A DNA stretch of 27,500 nt, from contig NC_135550.1 in assembly GCF_964340395.1 (NCBI RefSeq), forward strand, positions 18,809,176 to 18,836,675. Direction: 5' to 3'. The DNA is from Glandiceps talaboti (lineage: Eukaryota > Hemichordata > Enteropneusta > Spengelidae). Shown piece after piece: positions 1-17,880 of the stretch (its first letter is position 1; every line of letters begins with the position of its first letter). Made by a program: the position numbers and the translations under genes. Below the pieces are notes generated by a model, which saw only the letters and a list, made by a program, of their open reading frames with translations, made no database searches and had not been told where the DNA came from.

Positions 1-1205
1 ACAATGGCAGTAATTTTTTACAGTGGCAGTAGTGTTTTACAGTGGCAGTAATTTTTTTTACAGTGGCAGTAAATTTTTTTACAGTGGCAGTAATTTTATT
101 TTACAGTGGTAGTAATTTTTTTTACAGTGGCAGTAATTTTATTTTACAGTGGTAGTAATTTTTTTTCAGTGGCAGTATTTTTTTTTACAATGGCAGTATA
201 TTTTTTTTACAGTGGTAGTATTTTTTTTACAGTGGCAGTAGTTTTTTTACAATGGCAGTAATTTTTTTACAGTGGCAGTAGTTTTTTACAGTGGCAGTAA
301 TTTCTTTTACAGTGGCAATATTTTTTTTACAGTGCCAATAATTTTTTTTACAGTGCCAATAATTTTTTTACAGTGGTAGTAGTTTTATTTTACAGTGGCA
401 GTAATTTTTTTTACAGTGGCAGTAATTTTTTTTACAGTGGTAGTAATTTTTTTACAGTGGCAGTAGTTATTTTACAATGGCAGTAATTTTTTTGACAGTG
501 GTAGTAGTTTTATTTACAATGGCAGTAATTTTTTTTTACAGTGGCAGTATTTTTTTAAAGTGGCAGTATTTTTTTTACAATGGCAGTAATTTCTTTTACA
601 GTGGCAGTAAATTTTTTTACAGTGGCAGTAATTTCTTTTACAGTGGTAGTATTATTTTTTACAGTGCCAATAATTTTTTTACAGTGGCAGTAATTTTTTT
701 ACAGTTGTAGTAGTTGTTTTACAGTAGCAGTAATTTTTCTTACAGTGGCAGTAATTTCTTTTAAAATTGCATTAATTTTTTTAAATTGGTAGTAGTTTCT
801 TACAATGGCAGTAATTTTTTTTACAGTGGCAGTATTTTTTTTACAGTGGTAGTAGTTTTTTTACAGTGGCAGTAATCTTTTTTACAGTGGTTGTTTTTTT
901 ACAGTGTCAGTAGTTTTTTTTACAGTGCCAGTATTTTTTTAAACAGTGACAGTAATTTTGTTTTACAGTGGCAGTATTTTTTTTACAGTGGCAGTATTTT
1001 TTTTACAGTGGCAGTAATTTTTTTTACAGTGGTATTAGTTTTTTTTTACAGTAGCAGTAATTGTTTTACATTGGTATTTTTTTTTTACAGTGGCAGTGAT
1101 TTTTTTACAGTGCCAGTAACATTTTTCTACGGTGGCAATAATTTATTTACAGTGACAGTAATTTTTTTTTACAGTGGCACTATTTTTTTTACAATGGCAG
1201 TAGTT
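1..1205. repeat. T-rich minisatellite, about 20-21 bp unit
   Basis: Roughly 55-60 head-to-tail units of a T tract (5-9 T) followed by ACAGTGGCAGTAA, with many variants (CAGTGGTAGTAG, CAGTGCCAATAA, CAATGGCAGTAA). The array runs from the window edge and stops sharply where the retroelement remains begin at about 1206. The short ORFs in it only translate the repeat and are not genes. Each unit has the shape of a 3' splice site (pyrimidine tract plus ACAG). Confidence 0.95.
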
Positions 1206-1218
1206 TCGTGACCACTAG

Positions 1219-1677
1219 AGGGTAAGCGGCAGATTGGCTGGTAGCCTGGGTGTACCGAACTATTGGGTGCCGTTTGAAACTTGGCTCGACTGCTGGTCCA
1301 CGTTTGCAGCATACAGGTCTTACTACCATCCACACGAGGCAGTGCACTTATTTAACTATCAACGCTTCATAGCTCGCAAAGCCAAGTTGTTCAATCCTGA
1401 AGCATGGATGGCCTATGATAGAGAATTCCGCTTGGACTATGCACGCTACCCCGGACTTCGGAGCTAGAGTATCCCCAATCCTCAGTTGGATTTTAACCAC
1501 TTCCTACAGAACATACATTTATTGAAGCCTGTGTGTCCAATCTGTCACAAAAAAGGGCACACCCATCAAGAATGCAGTCAACAAATCAATCCCTACAAGT
1601 GGGTAAACAACAACACACTTAATTCGAATGTCTGCAGGGACTTCAACCGTGGCCGTTGCGAAACACCATGCCGTTGA
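1219..1677 (+). pseudogene. Gag-like ORF remnant with CCHC zinc knuckle
   Basis: One reading frame, broken by TAG at 1465-1467, first encodes a helical Gag-like stretch (HEAVHLFNYQRFIARKAKLF). It then encodes a zinc knuckle of form C-x2-C-x4-H-x4-C (CPICHKKGHTHQEC, about 1537-1578) and the start of a CCCH-type finger (CRDFNRGRCETPC, about 1633-1674). The frame closes at 1675-1677, where the finger should continue, so a frameshift probably lies there. This zinc-knuckle plus CCCH arrangement is usual in the first ORF of DIRS/Ngaro-type elements. There is no convincing initiator ATG, so the 5' end is missing or degraded. Confidence 0.7.
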
Positions 1678-1702
1678 GGCCCTTGCACAGGCACTCCATC
1701 AT

Positions 1703-3245
1703 CACCCAGACAAACAGTTTGTTGCTGACATTCTACACAACATTTCCTATGGTGCCAACCTCGGTTTTAATGGTGAGCATAGACCTTGTTTCACTGCCAA
1801 TGCATAAACAGCACGGATACACCCTGCAGCCATCTCAGAATCCATTAACAAGGAAATCAACCTAGGACACACCATTGGTCCCTTCTCACAACCCCCACTT
1901 CAGAACTTTGTAGTCAATGCACTTGGTCTGCGCCCAAAAAAGAATGGCGAATTTTGAATCATCATGGACTTATCTCAACCAATCTCAGTTAGTGTTAATA
2001 GCAACATTCCCAAGGATCAATGCTCATTGTCATACAGTCGTGTTGACAATGCAATAGCCTTGATAAATAGATATCTGTCCAGGTACACTCCTTGCAAAGA
2101 TGGATGTCAAGCACGCTTTCCGCTTGTGTCTCGTGCGGAAACAAGATTGGAATTTGCTGGGCTTCTTCTGGGAAGGATACTATTTCTTTGACCGCGTACT
2201 GCCATTTGGGCTTCGATCAGCTCCATTTATTTTCAACCAACTAGCAGAAGCAATCAACTGGATCGTATCCCATCGTATTAGATCTCAGGACATTCTTCAC
2301 TATCTGGACGATTATCTCACGGTTGGACCCCCTCATTCGGGACAATGTCAACAAAACATGGAAACCATGCTATCAACATGCATTGAACTGGGCGTACCCA
2401 TAGCAACAGACAAAACTGAGGGGCCAACAGCCATCCTCACCTTCCGAGGTATAGAACTAGACCCCATAGAAATGGTCATCTGCCTCCCTAAGGACAAATA
2501 TGAATCCTTGAGGGACAGCCTACCTGCCTGGTCTACACGCGAGTCCTGCACAAAGCGTGAACTACTTTCATTGATTGGCACCTTGAACTTTGCATGTAAG
2601 TGTGTCCCGGCTGGGCGCATATTTCTGCAAAGGATGATTGACCTGAACACTACAGCTTCAAAGATCCAACAACGCATACATCTAACCAGCGAATTCCATA
2701 GTGACATACAATGGTGGAATGATTTCCTCCCAACGTGGAATGGGTCAGCATCAATGCTTGAATCAACATGGACAGTAGCAGCCGATATGGAGCTTTTCAC
2801 TGATGCGTCAGCTACACTTGGCTATGTAATCTTCTTTAAAGGCAGATGGATTTCTTCACAGTGGCCCCACCCCATCGCCACCACCAACAACAAACTATCG
2901 ATTGCATGGAAAGAACTCCTACATATTCTCCTAGCCTGTCTAATTTGGGGACATCAGTGGCATGGAAAATGCATCCAATTCCACTGCGACAATTTATCCA
3001 TCGTCAACATTTGGAAAAAGGAGTCAAGTCGATGCCCTCTTATCATGTGTCTGGTCTGTCGTCTCTTTTTCACTGCAGCAATAAACAATTTTCATGTCAT
3101 GATAGTCCATGTGAAAGGTACGAATAATGATATTGCTGATTCCCTTTCTCGTCAACAGCTCCATCAATTCCGACTACTGGCACCCCATGCGGACCAAGAA
3201 CCTACAGTCACTCCAGACCTGAGTCGACTGGACATACTACCATAG
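1703..3245 (+). pseudogene. Reverse transcriptase-RNase H of the YR retrotransposon
   Basis: Homology begins near 1703 (HPDKQF...) and runs through the typical pre-RT segment GPFSQPPLQNFVVNALGLRP (about 1876-1935). A TGA at 1955-1957 (an Arg codon position by context; CGA to TGA would be CpG decay) and a frame change near 2095 interrupt it. From 2100 to 3245 the frame is open for 381 codons. RT motif A starts at DVKHAF, PFGLRSAPFIFNQL is motif B, and YLDD (about 2301-2312) is the catalytic box. RNase H follows: FTDASATLGYV (first Asp), the KELLHILLA Glu, HCDNLSIVNIW (second Asp) and NNDIADSLSR (last Asp, about 3130). It ends at TAG 3243-3245, just before the recombinase. Confidence 0.85.
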
Positions 3246-3253
3246 ACAGTTTA

Positions 3254-4241
3254 CAACATCTGACTGTTCAGGCTCAGCATTACATCGACCTCAGCATAGC
3301 ACCTAATACCCGTCGCACCTACAACACAGGTCAGTCACAATACGTCAATTTCTGCCGTCAACATGAACTCACTCCGCTACCCATAAGTCAGAGGTCCACT
3401 GTGCTGTTCGTAACTAACTGTGGCCAAAGGTCTTGCATATAGGTTTATTAAAGTATACCTGGCCGCCATACTTCGCATGAACACAGAGGCAGGCTATTCA
3501 GATAATATACGTGATGACCCGATCCTCAGCTACACTGTTCAAGGAATCAAGCGTCAACATGGAGAAATTAAACGGACAAGGTTACCTATCACCCTAGATC
3601 TTATGCGAGCCCTGCAACATCAACTTTATGCAAACTGTGATCCTTGCTTCTTGGATAGAACAATGCTCTGGTCGGCGTTCACTCTCGCATTCTTCGGATT
3701 CTTGCGCATAAGCGAGTTCATCACACCCACAACTAGTACTTTCGATCAGCACCAAACACTGTTATCCAATGACATCACCATAACCAATCATACACTCACA
3801 GTACATATCAAGGCATCGAAAAGTGATCCATTCCGCCGTGGGAGTGACATCATGATCGCCAAGGCCGATGCGCCCATCTGTGCCGTCAATGCTTACCAGG
3901 ACTATTGTTGCCTCAAACCAAGAGGATGTGACCACCTTCCAGCCTTCATCTTTGCTAACGGGAACTTCCTGACCAGGCAATCGTTTACGGAGAACATGCA
4001 ACGTCTATTACATAGTTCTGGAGTACCGAATACCACTTTTTTCACAACACATAGTTTCCAAAGCGGGGCTGCAACGACTGCGGCAAAGGCCGGACTGCCG
4101 GTGTGGCTCATCAAGACACATGGAAGATGGCACAGCGATTGTTACCAGAGATATATTACTACACCTGCATCAGTGCTCACCGCAGTCCCTAGACAATTAG
4201 TAAATACTGATCACTTGCGACACTTTGGCCTAATGGACTAA
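3254..4241 (+). pseudogene. Tyrosine recombinase of the YR retrotransposon, catalytic Arg lost
   Basis: The N-terminal SAM-like DNA-binding part (QHLTVQAQHYIDLSIAPNTR... to VLFVTN) is in one frame from 3254 to about 3416. The catalytic part continues in another frame from about 3420 to the stop at 4239-4241, so a frameshift lies near 3412-3420. Conserved pieces are the first Arg in FFGFLRISEF, the His in THSF (4050-4052), GRWHSDCYQRYI with the nucleophilic Tyr, and a C-terminal tail. The second catalytic Arg of the H-x-x-R box is Gln (CAA, 4059-4061), one CpG transition from CGA. The family joins cDNA circles to the genome by strand transfer, and this copy should be inactive. Confidence 0.85.
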
Positions 4242-4289
4242 TTTCAGCATCTTTTGCGAGGCTTTTTATTTCCGGTGATTTTCCTCCAA

Positions 4290-4620
4290 TTTCCACTCAG
4301 ACTATTTGTAAACATTTGTGAGACATTTTGTTTTCCGTCCTTTTCACGCCTTACGAACATTTGCAGGCGTCCTCAGTTTATTCTCGTTATGTGTACAATT
4401 CAGTTCCATTTACCACACAGACTTCTTAATCATTTGCAAGAATTTTATTTCCGTCCATTTCGCACCTTACCGTTACGAACATTTGCAGGCGTCCTCAGTT
4501 TATTCTCGTTTTATATAGTTTACTACCACTTACCACACGGACTTCCAAATCATTTGTGGGACATTTCATTTTGGACTTTTTCACTCATTACGAACATTTA
4601 CAGAAGACCTCAGTTTCTAG
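4290..4620 (+). repeat. Degenerate ~120-bp tandem repeat after the recombinase ORF
   Basis: The core ACGAACATTTGCAGGCGTCC occurs at 4353 and 4475 and in diverged form at 4590, giving periods of 122 and 115. It is preceded each time by a CCGTCC/TTTCAC stretch and followed by CTCAGTTT. The open frames here (to 4706) are low-complexity Phe/Leu/Arg-rich translations of the repeat. It belongs to the 3' non-coding part of the YR element. Confidence 0.75.
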
Positions 4621-4864
4621 GGATTCACTATGTTTTCAGTGCTGCTTGGCTTCTCTTTGGTCAGTTTAAGACATTTGCATTCTTTTATCTTGATAGTCTT
4701 TTGTAGTGACGGTAGAAATGTTTGTAGGGCATTTGCCTTAGTACGTTCATGTGCCAGGCACATTACCTAAGTTGTTTCGAATAGTTTCCCTGTTTTGCAA
4801 AGTTGGTTAGTTTGTACTGCCTTTCTCGCATGCCATCCACCTCAACTGCTTGCTGCCCGCTCAG

Positions 4865-4902
4865 CTTGCCTCACACGCCTCTCGTGAAGTGAGTGAGGCA
4901 AG
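4865..4902 (+). other. Perfect 10-bp hairpin at the left edge of the first direct repeat
   Basis: CTTGCCTCAC (4865-4874) is followed by an 18-nt loop and GTGAGGCAAG (4893-4902). It abuts and slightly overlaps the start of the first direct repeat (4901). It could be an RNA 3'-end structure or a recombination landmark of the element; only the inverted repeat itself is observed. Confidence 0.6.
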
Positions 4903-5084
4903 GGGGTAGCCACGGCATGCAGACCACTCAGGGTGCCACGTTGGCTCCGCTGATGGCCTGAGCCAAATCTGAGGCTCAGACTGTGAGCGGGACATACATT
5001 GCTTATCACCCTGAAATGCCGGGCTGGTGATACCCCTTACTTTTTCCGCATCCACTGTGTCTGTGTCGATTGTTGCACATTAAT
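4901..5084 (+). repeat. Direct repeat copy 1 of the YR element (putative B1)
   Basis: About 184 bp, closely matching 5881-6063 from GGTAGCCAYGGCATGC to GATTGTTGCRCATTAAT, with around ten substitutions and two indels. The spacing of ~800 bp between copies and the position downstream of the recombinase fit the B1-A2-B2 layout of Ngaro elements. This is inference, because A1 is absent. The short minus-strand ORFs in both copies are shadows. Confidence 0.85.
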
Positions 5085-5458
5085 TACATTAATTGCATGA
5101 TTATGAATAACATTCATAGTCTGAGTTAATGAGCACTGAGGCACGGACCATCTACTTCCTGCATAATGCTACCTTGCCTTTTGTCTCACCCTGCTCCTTA
5201 TCTTTCCACCACTTCCCGTGTATTTGCCAAGCTTCCCTGACCTCTGACTTTCGCATATCACCTTAATCCCTACTTTGTCTATGCTGTCCTTTCATTGGTC
5301 AAGCCACCTTGACCTCTGGCTTTCACTTGTACCTTATCTCCCCTTTGTCCCTCACTTCACTGTTTGCTACAGCACAGTATACATCGTTTTCCGCTTTCTT
5401 CCACCCACCCACCCACCCACCCATATCACCTCAACACTATCATGTTACTGGGTTTAAC
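5085..5458 (+). other. Spacer between the direct repeats (putative A2), no gene
   Basis: Pyrimidine-rich non-coding DNA. It contains a weak ~74-bp duplication (CCTGACCTCTGACTTTCGC near 5235 and CTTGACCTCTGGCTTTCAC near 5308) and a short (CCCA)n run around 5402-5423. The overlapping ORFs in three frames are low-complexity and not credible genes. Confidence 0.6.
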
Positions 5459-5816
5459 GCCAGCACTGTTAAGTGCTCACCATATTGTTTTTGTTGTTTG
5501 TTTTTGTTTTTCCAGCACTAACAAGTGCTCGGCATTTCGTTCCAGCACTCACAAGTGCTCGGTTTCTTCACTCCAAGCCTATGAAGTGCTCAGCATGTTT
5601 ACTCCAGCACTCATACGTGCTCGGTTTTTTTTCTCTCCGGTGCTATCAAGTGCTCGGCTATTTCTCTCCAGCACCTTAAGTGCTCGGCTCTTTTACTCTC
5701 TCCAGCACTATTAAGTGCTCGGCTACTTCTCTCCAGCACTATTAAGTGCTCAGCTAATTCTCTCCAGCACTATCAAGTGCTCGGCTTTTCTACTCCAGCA
5801 CTGTCAAGTGTTCGGC
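5459..5816 (+). repeat. Array of 11 hairpin-forming 31-bp units
   Basis: Units are built on CCAGCACT-n(3-4)-AAGTGCTCGG followed by a T/C-rich linker. Starts lie at about 5459 and then 5511, 5542, 5571, 5601, 5635, 5666, 5700, 5731, 5762 and 5793. AGCACT pairs with AGTGCT, so each unit is a small stem-loop. Several changes keep the palindromic shape and others break it (for example at 5571 and 5601). The array sits between the two direct repeats of the YR element. It is not a CRISPR: the period is too short and the linkers are not unique spacers. Confidence 0.88.
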
Positions 5817-5880
5817 TTTAATTCATGGACAGCTTGTTTTTACGCTTTTTCAATTTTCGGCATTTTCAATAAACACAGTA

Positions 5881-6063
5881 AGGAGGTAGCCATGGCATGC
5901 GCACCGCTCGGGGTGCCACGTTGGCTCCGCTGATGGCCTGAGCCAAATCTGAGGCTCAGACTGTGAGCGGGACATACATTGCTTATTACCCTGAAATGCC
6001 GGCTGGTGACACCCCTTACTTTTTCCGCATCCACTGTGTCTGTGTTGATTGTTGCGCATTAAT
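5881..6063 (+). repeat. Direct repeat copy 2 of the YR element (putative B2, right end)
   Basis: Matches 4901-5084. It ends at GCATTAATA, immediately followed by the long dispersed repeat that begins near 6064. It is taken as the right terminus because the second genomic copy of that dispersed repeat (from 19441) has no trace of this sequence at its left border. Confidence 0.82.
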
Positions 6064-6985
6064 AAAAAGTATTATTATTTCAAAGTTTGTTTGACTGTAT
6101 TATTTGTAAGTTTTTTGTTCACATTTGGTACTTTTTAAAGTCAGGGATTTATTTTCTTCAAAATGTTGGTTTTTCTTAACCTCGTCATGAATTTGAAGAG
6201 GGAATGATATTAAAACACAGCAGTGTACTAACAGTTCTATAAATGAAACAGGTGGTTACAAGATTAGGATTTCTCAAACTTTTTATTCAATCATATGTTC
6301 CCTGTGACTTATTTTGAAGTTGTTCTTTGTCCTTGTCTGAAAAAAAAGGAATTATAAATTTGAGCAATGCTATTCATTGATATTCAGATTAAAAATTGTG
6401 ACTACCTGGCTGTCCAATCTCTTTCTAAACAATATATAATATACTCTGTAGAAATGACTTTAAATGTCCCAAGGGACAGGGCTCGAAATTAATGCCGTTG
6501 CGGTACATTTTGCTGCAATGTAATAATAGCTCAGAATATTTCTATCATTTTCAAACTTATGCTTAAAATTGGTAAAAGTCATACTGCATTCCTCAAAAAG
6601 TTACATACTAAAGTTCAAATTGGAAGCTTGAAAAAATTGTTAGCGATGTCAGTGCCACTTTGATTAATAGGACGAATCATACAATGGTTCATAGCTACAG
6701 ATATACACCCATGAGGATGATAAGTATTCATCTTCTTACAAAGTTGTTCTACGGACTTGTCAACCTTGCTGAAATGAAGCAAAGAGAACTGTAACAAGGA
6801 ATTCAATAAAGAGAAGAGAAAAGAAGTTGTAGAGAGACTGACAGGACAGAAAGGACAGAGAATAGAACTGAAAAAAATGCAGATTTCTTTTCCTTGCCCC
6901 TTTTTTTTATTTCGTCAACCCGCCCCTGCCTGACTATTCCACTGGAGATGAGAAACAAAAAAGGTCACCCTTAGCAACAATATTG
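6064..6985. repeat. Long dispersed repeat, copy 1
   Basis: Collinear with 19441-21050. 6064-6440 matches 19445-19790, 6472-6598 matches 20222-20349, and 6597-6985 matches 20648-21050. The second copy carries about 400 bp and 300 bp extra at two points, so this copy may be an internally deleted version. There are no credible ORFs. Both copies end in a T-rich tract, a CCCGCCC-like run and GGAGATGAGAAACAAAAAA. The family is not recognised and could be a non-autonomous element. Confidence 0.85.
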
Positions 6986-7284
6986 TGTGCATGTACGATT
7001 GATACGTCATGCGTTAAGTACACTTCTTTCGACCATAACATTACGTGTACGTACACAAAAAATATTGTTATATTTGTTAAAAATTACAATTTTACCAGCA
7101 ATCAATATCAACCAAGTCAATGCAGAATCAATGTAACTTAGTGCATAGAATATGATACCAATGGCAAAATTTGATTTCAAAATATTGAAAAATGGCAATT
7201 TTAAACAATTTTACAACTTTAAGACCATGTATGGATGAATACCGATGTGCTTGAACAAATGTGGTATCTTTGTATTGTTTAGTG

Positions 7285-7625
7285 CTTATCTTGTGCTCAC
7301 AATATAGTATCTTGTGAGCATGAGATACTATCATGTGAGCACAACATACTAAACATAGTATCTCGTGCTCACAAGATAGTATCTCGTGCTCACAAGATAG
7401 TATCTCGTGCTCACAAGATATTATCTCGTGCTCACAAGATAGTATCTCGTGCTCACTAGATAGTATCTCGTGCTCACAAGATAGTATCTCGTGCTCACAA
7501 GATAGTACCTTGTGAAGCAAAAACAATTCCTGTGAAGCAAAAAAAATCTTGGGAAGCAAAGAAAAAAATTCTTGTGAGTACAAGATACTATCACAAGATA
7601 CTATCTTGTGAGCATGTGGTACTAT
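7285..7625. repeat. Palindromic 21-bp tandem array (ATCTYGTGCTCACRAGAT)
   Basis: Seven near-identical units of AGTATCTCGTGCTCACAAGAT run from about 7356 to 7507. They are flanked on both sides (7308-7350 and 7573-7620) by the same motif in reverse orientation (ATCTTGTGAGCATGAGATAC). The core itself is an imperfect palindrome, ATCT-n-GTG-nn-CAC-n-AGAT. A small outlier group lies at 7735-7775. The 151-aa minus-strand ORF across it is only the repeat translated (SCEHEIL units). Confidence 0.9.
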
Positions 7626-7649
7626 AATATCTTATATCAAAATGGATTT

Positions 7650-7722
7650 CTAAAAGCTATGAAGGGTAAATATAAAGAATTTTGAACATCTAGTTTGATG
7701 AAATTGCCTTTTGATTTTGAGA
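7650..7722 (+). pseudogene. Partial duplicate of the carboxypeptidase exon 1 end and donor site
   Basis: CTAAAAGCTATGAAGGGTAAATATAAAGAATTT is repeated at 8061. The similarity continues about 40 bp further into intron 1 of the gene, to TGCCTTTTGAT. The duplicate carries the last codons of exon 1, the splice donor and the intron start, but not the signal-peptide part of the exon or the promoter. Its left flank is unrelated, and on its right the palindromic repeat motif reappears. It is a partial local duplication about 410 bp from the source. Confidence 0.85.
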
Positions 7723-7936
7723 GACTATGAGATACTATGTCATACTCACATGATAGTATCTCATGCTCACAAGAATGATAGTGTTACAAGTGTTTAATAT
7801 TACACAATGCCTTATTTAAACAATATATTATCTTATCAAAACTACACATAAATTCTAGACAATCTCCCAACATAAATCTTTTTTCAACATTTGTCATTTA
7901 CATTGTCAACCTTTGATGTGACCAGACCCAGATGAA

Positions 7937-7968
7937 TATATAGTGTAGACCTCTTTAAGTGTCACTCC
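7937..7968 (+). promoter_or_regulatory. Candidate TATA box and initiator of the carboxypeptidase gene
   Basis: TATATAG (7937-7943) is followed 27 nt later by TCACTCC (7962-7968), which fits the Inr consensus YYANWYY with the A at 7964. Transcription from there would give a 48-nt leader to the ATG at 8012. The spacing and position support a core promoter, but no transcript evidence is available here. Confidence 0.45.
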
Positions 7969-8011
7969 ATAAATGTCCAGACTTCCATTGACAATACGGT
8001 ACCAATCCACA

Positions 8012-15566
<7,555 letters not shown>

Positions 15567-15602
15567 TTCTACTGTATTTGATTCCCATTAAGATACGTAA
15601 GA

Positions 15603-15608
15603 AATAAA
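15603..15608 (+). terminator. Poly(A) signal AATAAA of the + strand carboxypeptidase gene
   Basis: A canonical AATAAA lies 37 nt after the TAA stop at 15564-15566. It would give a very short 3' UTR, which is common for digestive enzyme transcripts. Confidence 0.65.
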
Positions 15609-15619
15609 AATTGGTTGTA

Positions 15620-16319
15620 AATGAATACATGTATGCCTTTGAGTGATAATTAATACACCACCCTTCTCAAAGGACACGTCATGTGTCGCTACATTGAAAC
15701 TTATTAATGTAAAGTGCACACGATCAAGACATTATATAATACAGATCGCTTGTAAATTAAACTGAATGCCTTCTGTAAGTGTAAAGATTTGTGCCCCCCC
15801 CCCTCCACAGTATTGTTGAAATTTCAAAATTGTGAGCTATGTAATAGTTATCACACATGATACACTCCTTAATTACCAAACTATATGAGCTTTTAAAGTT
15901 GTCATATGTGAATGAGGATTGGGGATTTGTTTTGGATTTGTTTATTAATAAAACAATTTTAACATGGCTCCAACGTGAAATATCAATGTGAAACAATACA
16001 AAGTCTGTGTTTGTAATTCTACACATTGCAAAAAATAAAATAAAAAATGTATAAGATTTCTAATCATATCTTGTCGACATTGATATACCATTTCAACGAA
16101 AACAACGTGTACGTCCCTCACATTCGGAGAACACACTAGCCTATCACATATAATCTTCGAAATACGATTATCACTTGTATTCTTGCTATCCACGCACGTG
16201 TAGAATCTGGAATCAGCTCCCTGAAGATTATGTACACAAAACAATTCCTGATGCATTTAAAAATGCCATCAGTGCCACTAAAGTTTAGCTGTGTTTATGT
16301 ATTTGTAACTTTTGTTCAT
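15620..16319. other. Intergenic DNA without recognised genes
   Basis: A/T-rich sequence with a C9 run near 15795. Two overlapping minus-strand ORFs (15757-16256) have no recognisable domain and are not supported as genes. Confidence 0.5.
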
Positions 16320-16581
16320 TTACACTTTTTGTCATATAACCTTAGCATTTGGGTGTTTGAGACACACACAATTCTTGTTCGAAACACACACAATCCTTGT
16401 TCGAAACACACACAATCCTGGTCAAAAGACCTTAGCATTTGCCGTTTTGTGCAACAATTTACTCTAAAACAGGACACATCAAAAGATGCGTCAGTTCCAG
16501 GCGACAAAACAAACACTCCAGTCGAAACCACACCAACTTGTGTCTGCATCAACTCTCATTGACGGAACCCTTGATGTCTTC

Positions 16582-16719
16582 TGTTTTAGAGTAAATTGTT
16601 GCAGAAAACAGCCAAATGCTAAGGTCTTATGACCAGAATTGAGGTGTTCGAAACACACTGAATCCTGGTCATAAGAGTTTAGCATTTGGGCATTTTCTGC
16701 AACAATTTACTCTAAAACA
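16582..16719. repeat. Internal long hairpin of the foldback element
   Basis: The left arm starts TGTTTTAGAGTAAATTGTTG (16582) and the right arm ends CAACAATTTACTCTAAAACA (16719). The arms are about 60 bp each and pair almost throughout, around a short centre near 16645-16655. They are copies of the inner half of the element's terminal repeats. Confidence 0.85.
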
Positions 16720-17560
<841 letters not shown>

Positions 17561-17880
17561 TGCTCGAGCGCTCTCTTCAACGTTGAAAGCGGAGTTAATG
17601 TCAACAATTTACTCTGTTCGACAGACCAGAAGTTAGTGTGTCTTAGACACCACACGAAATTGTAACAGTGTGTAAAGCAGGATGCTTTGAAGAAGTCACC
17701 TCCGACTAACGCATCTTTTGATGTGTTCTGTGTTAGAGTAAATTGTAGCATAAAACGTCAAATGCTAAGGTCTTATGACCAGGATTCAGTGTGTCTCAAA
17801 CAAGGATTGTGTGTGTCTCAAACAAGAATTGTGTGTGTCTCAAACACCCAAATGCTAAGGTTATATGACAAAAAGTGTAA

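Larger units (their letters stand above)
1206..6063 (+). mobile_element. Degenerate tyrosine-recombinase retrotransposon (Ngaro/DIRS-like)
   Basis: The domains run on one strand in the order CCHC zinc-knuckle Gag-like, reverse transcriptase (YLDD box), RNase H, tyrosine recombinase. RNase H is followed within about 100 nt by the recombinase. There is no room for the methyltransferase of DIRS1-type elements, which favours Ngaro. Downstream, two ~184-bp direct repeats (4901-5084 and 5881-6063) flank an ~800-bp spacer, as expected for B1-A2-B2 of Ngaro split direct repeats. No A1 copy is visible upstream, where the minisatellite abuts instead, so the 5' end looks truncated. In-frame stops (1465, 1955), frame changes (about 1680, 2095, 3415) and a lost catalytic Arg show that this copy is dead. 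The right end is placed at the end of the second direct repeat, and the left end is only the minisatellite border. Confidence 0.82.

Noticed and set aside
477-1211. Phe/Tyr/Ser-rich ORFs in the first kilobase
   Set aside because: Frames through the T-rich minisatellite, with no non-repeat content.
5459-5816. CRISPR or integron attC-like array
   Set aside because: The unit is about 31 bp with short T/C-rich linkers that are similar to each other. The context is eukaryotic and there is no cas or integron integrase.
4861-6059. Minus-strand ORFs of 64-69 aa present twice
   Set aside because: They are shadows of the two direct repeats of the retroelement. Conservation is explained by the duplication.
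1206-6063. DIRS1-type element with methyltransferase
   Set aside because: RNase H and recombinase are separated by only about 100 nt and no methyltransferase motif is seen.
7128-7583. 151-aa minus-strand ORF with SCEHEIL repeats
   Set aside because: It is the translation of the 21-bp palindromic array, with no start context or homology.
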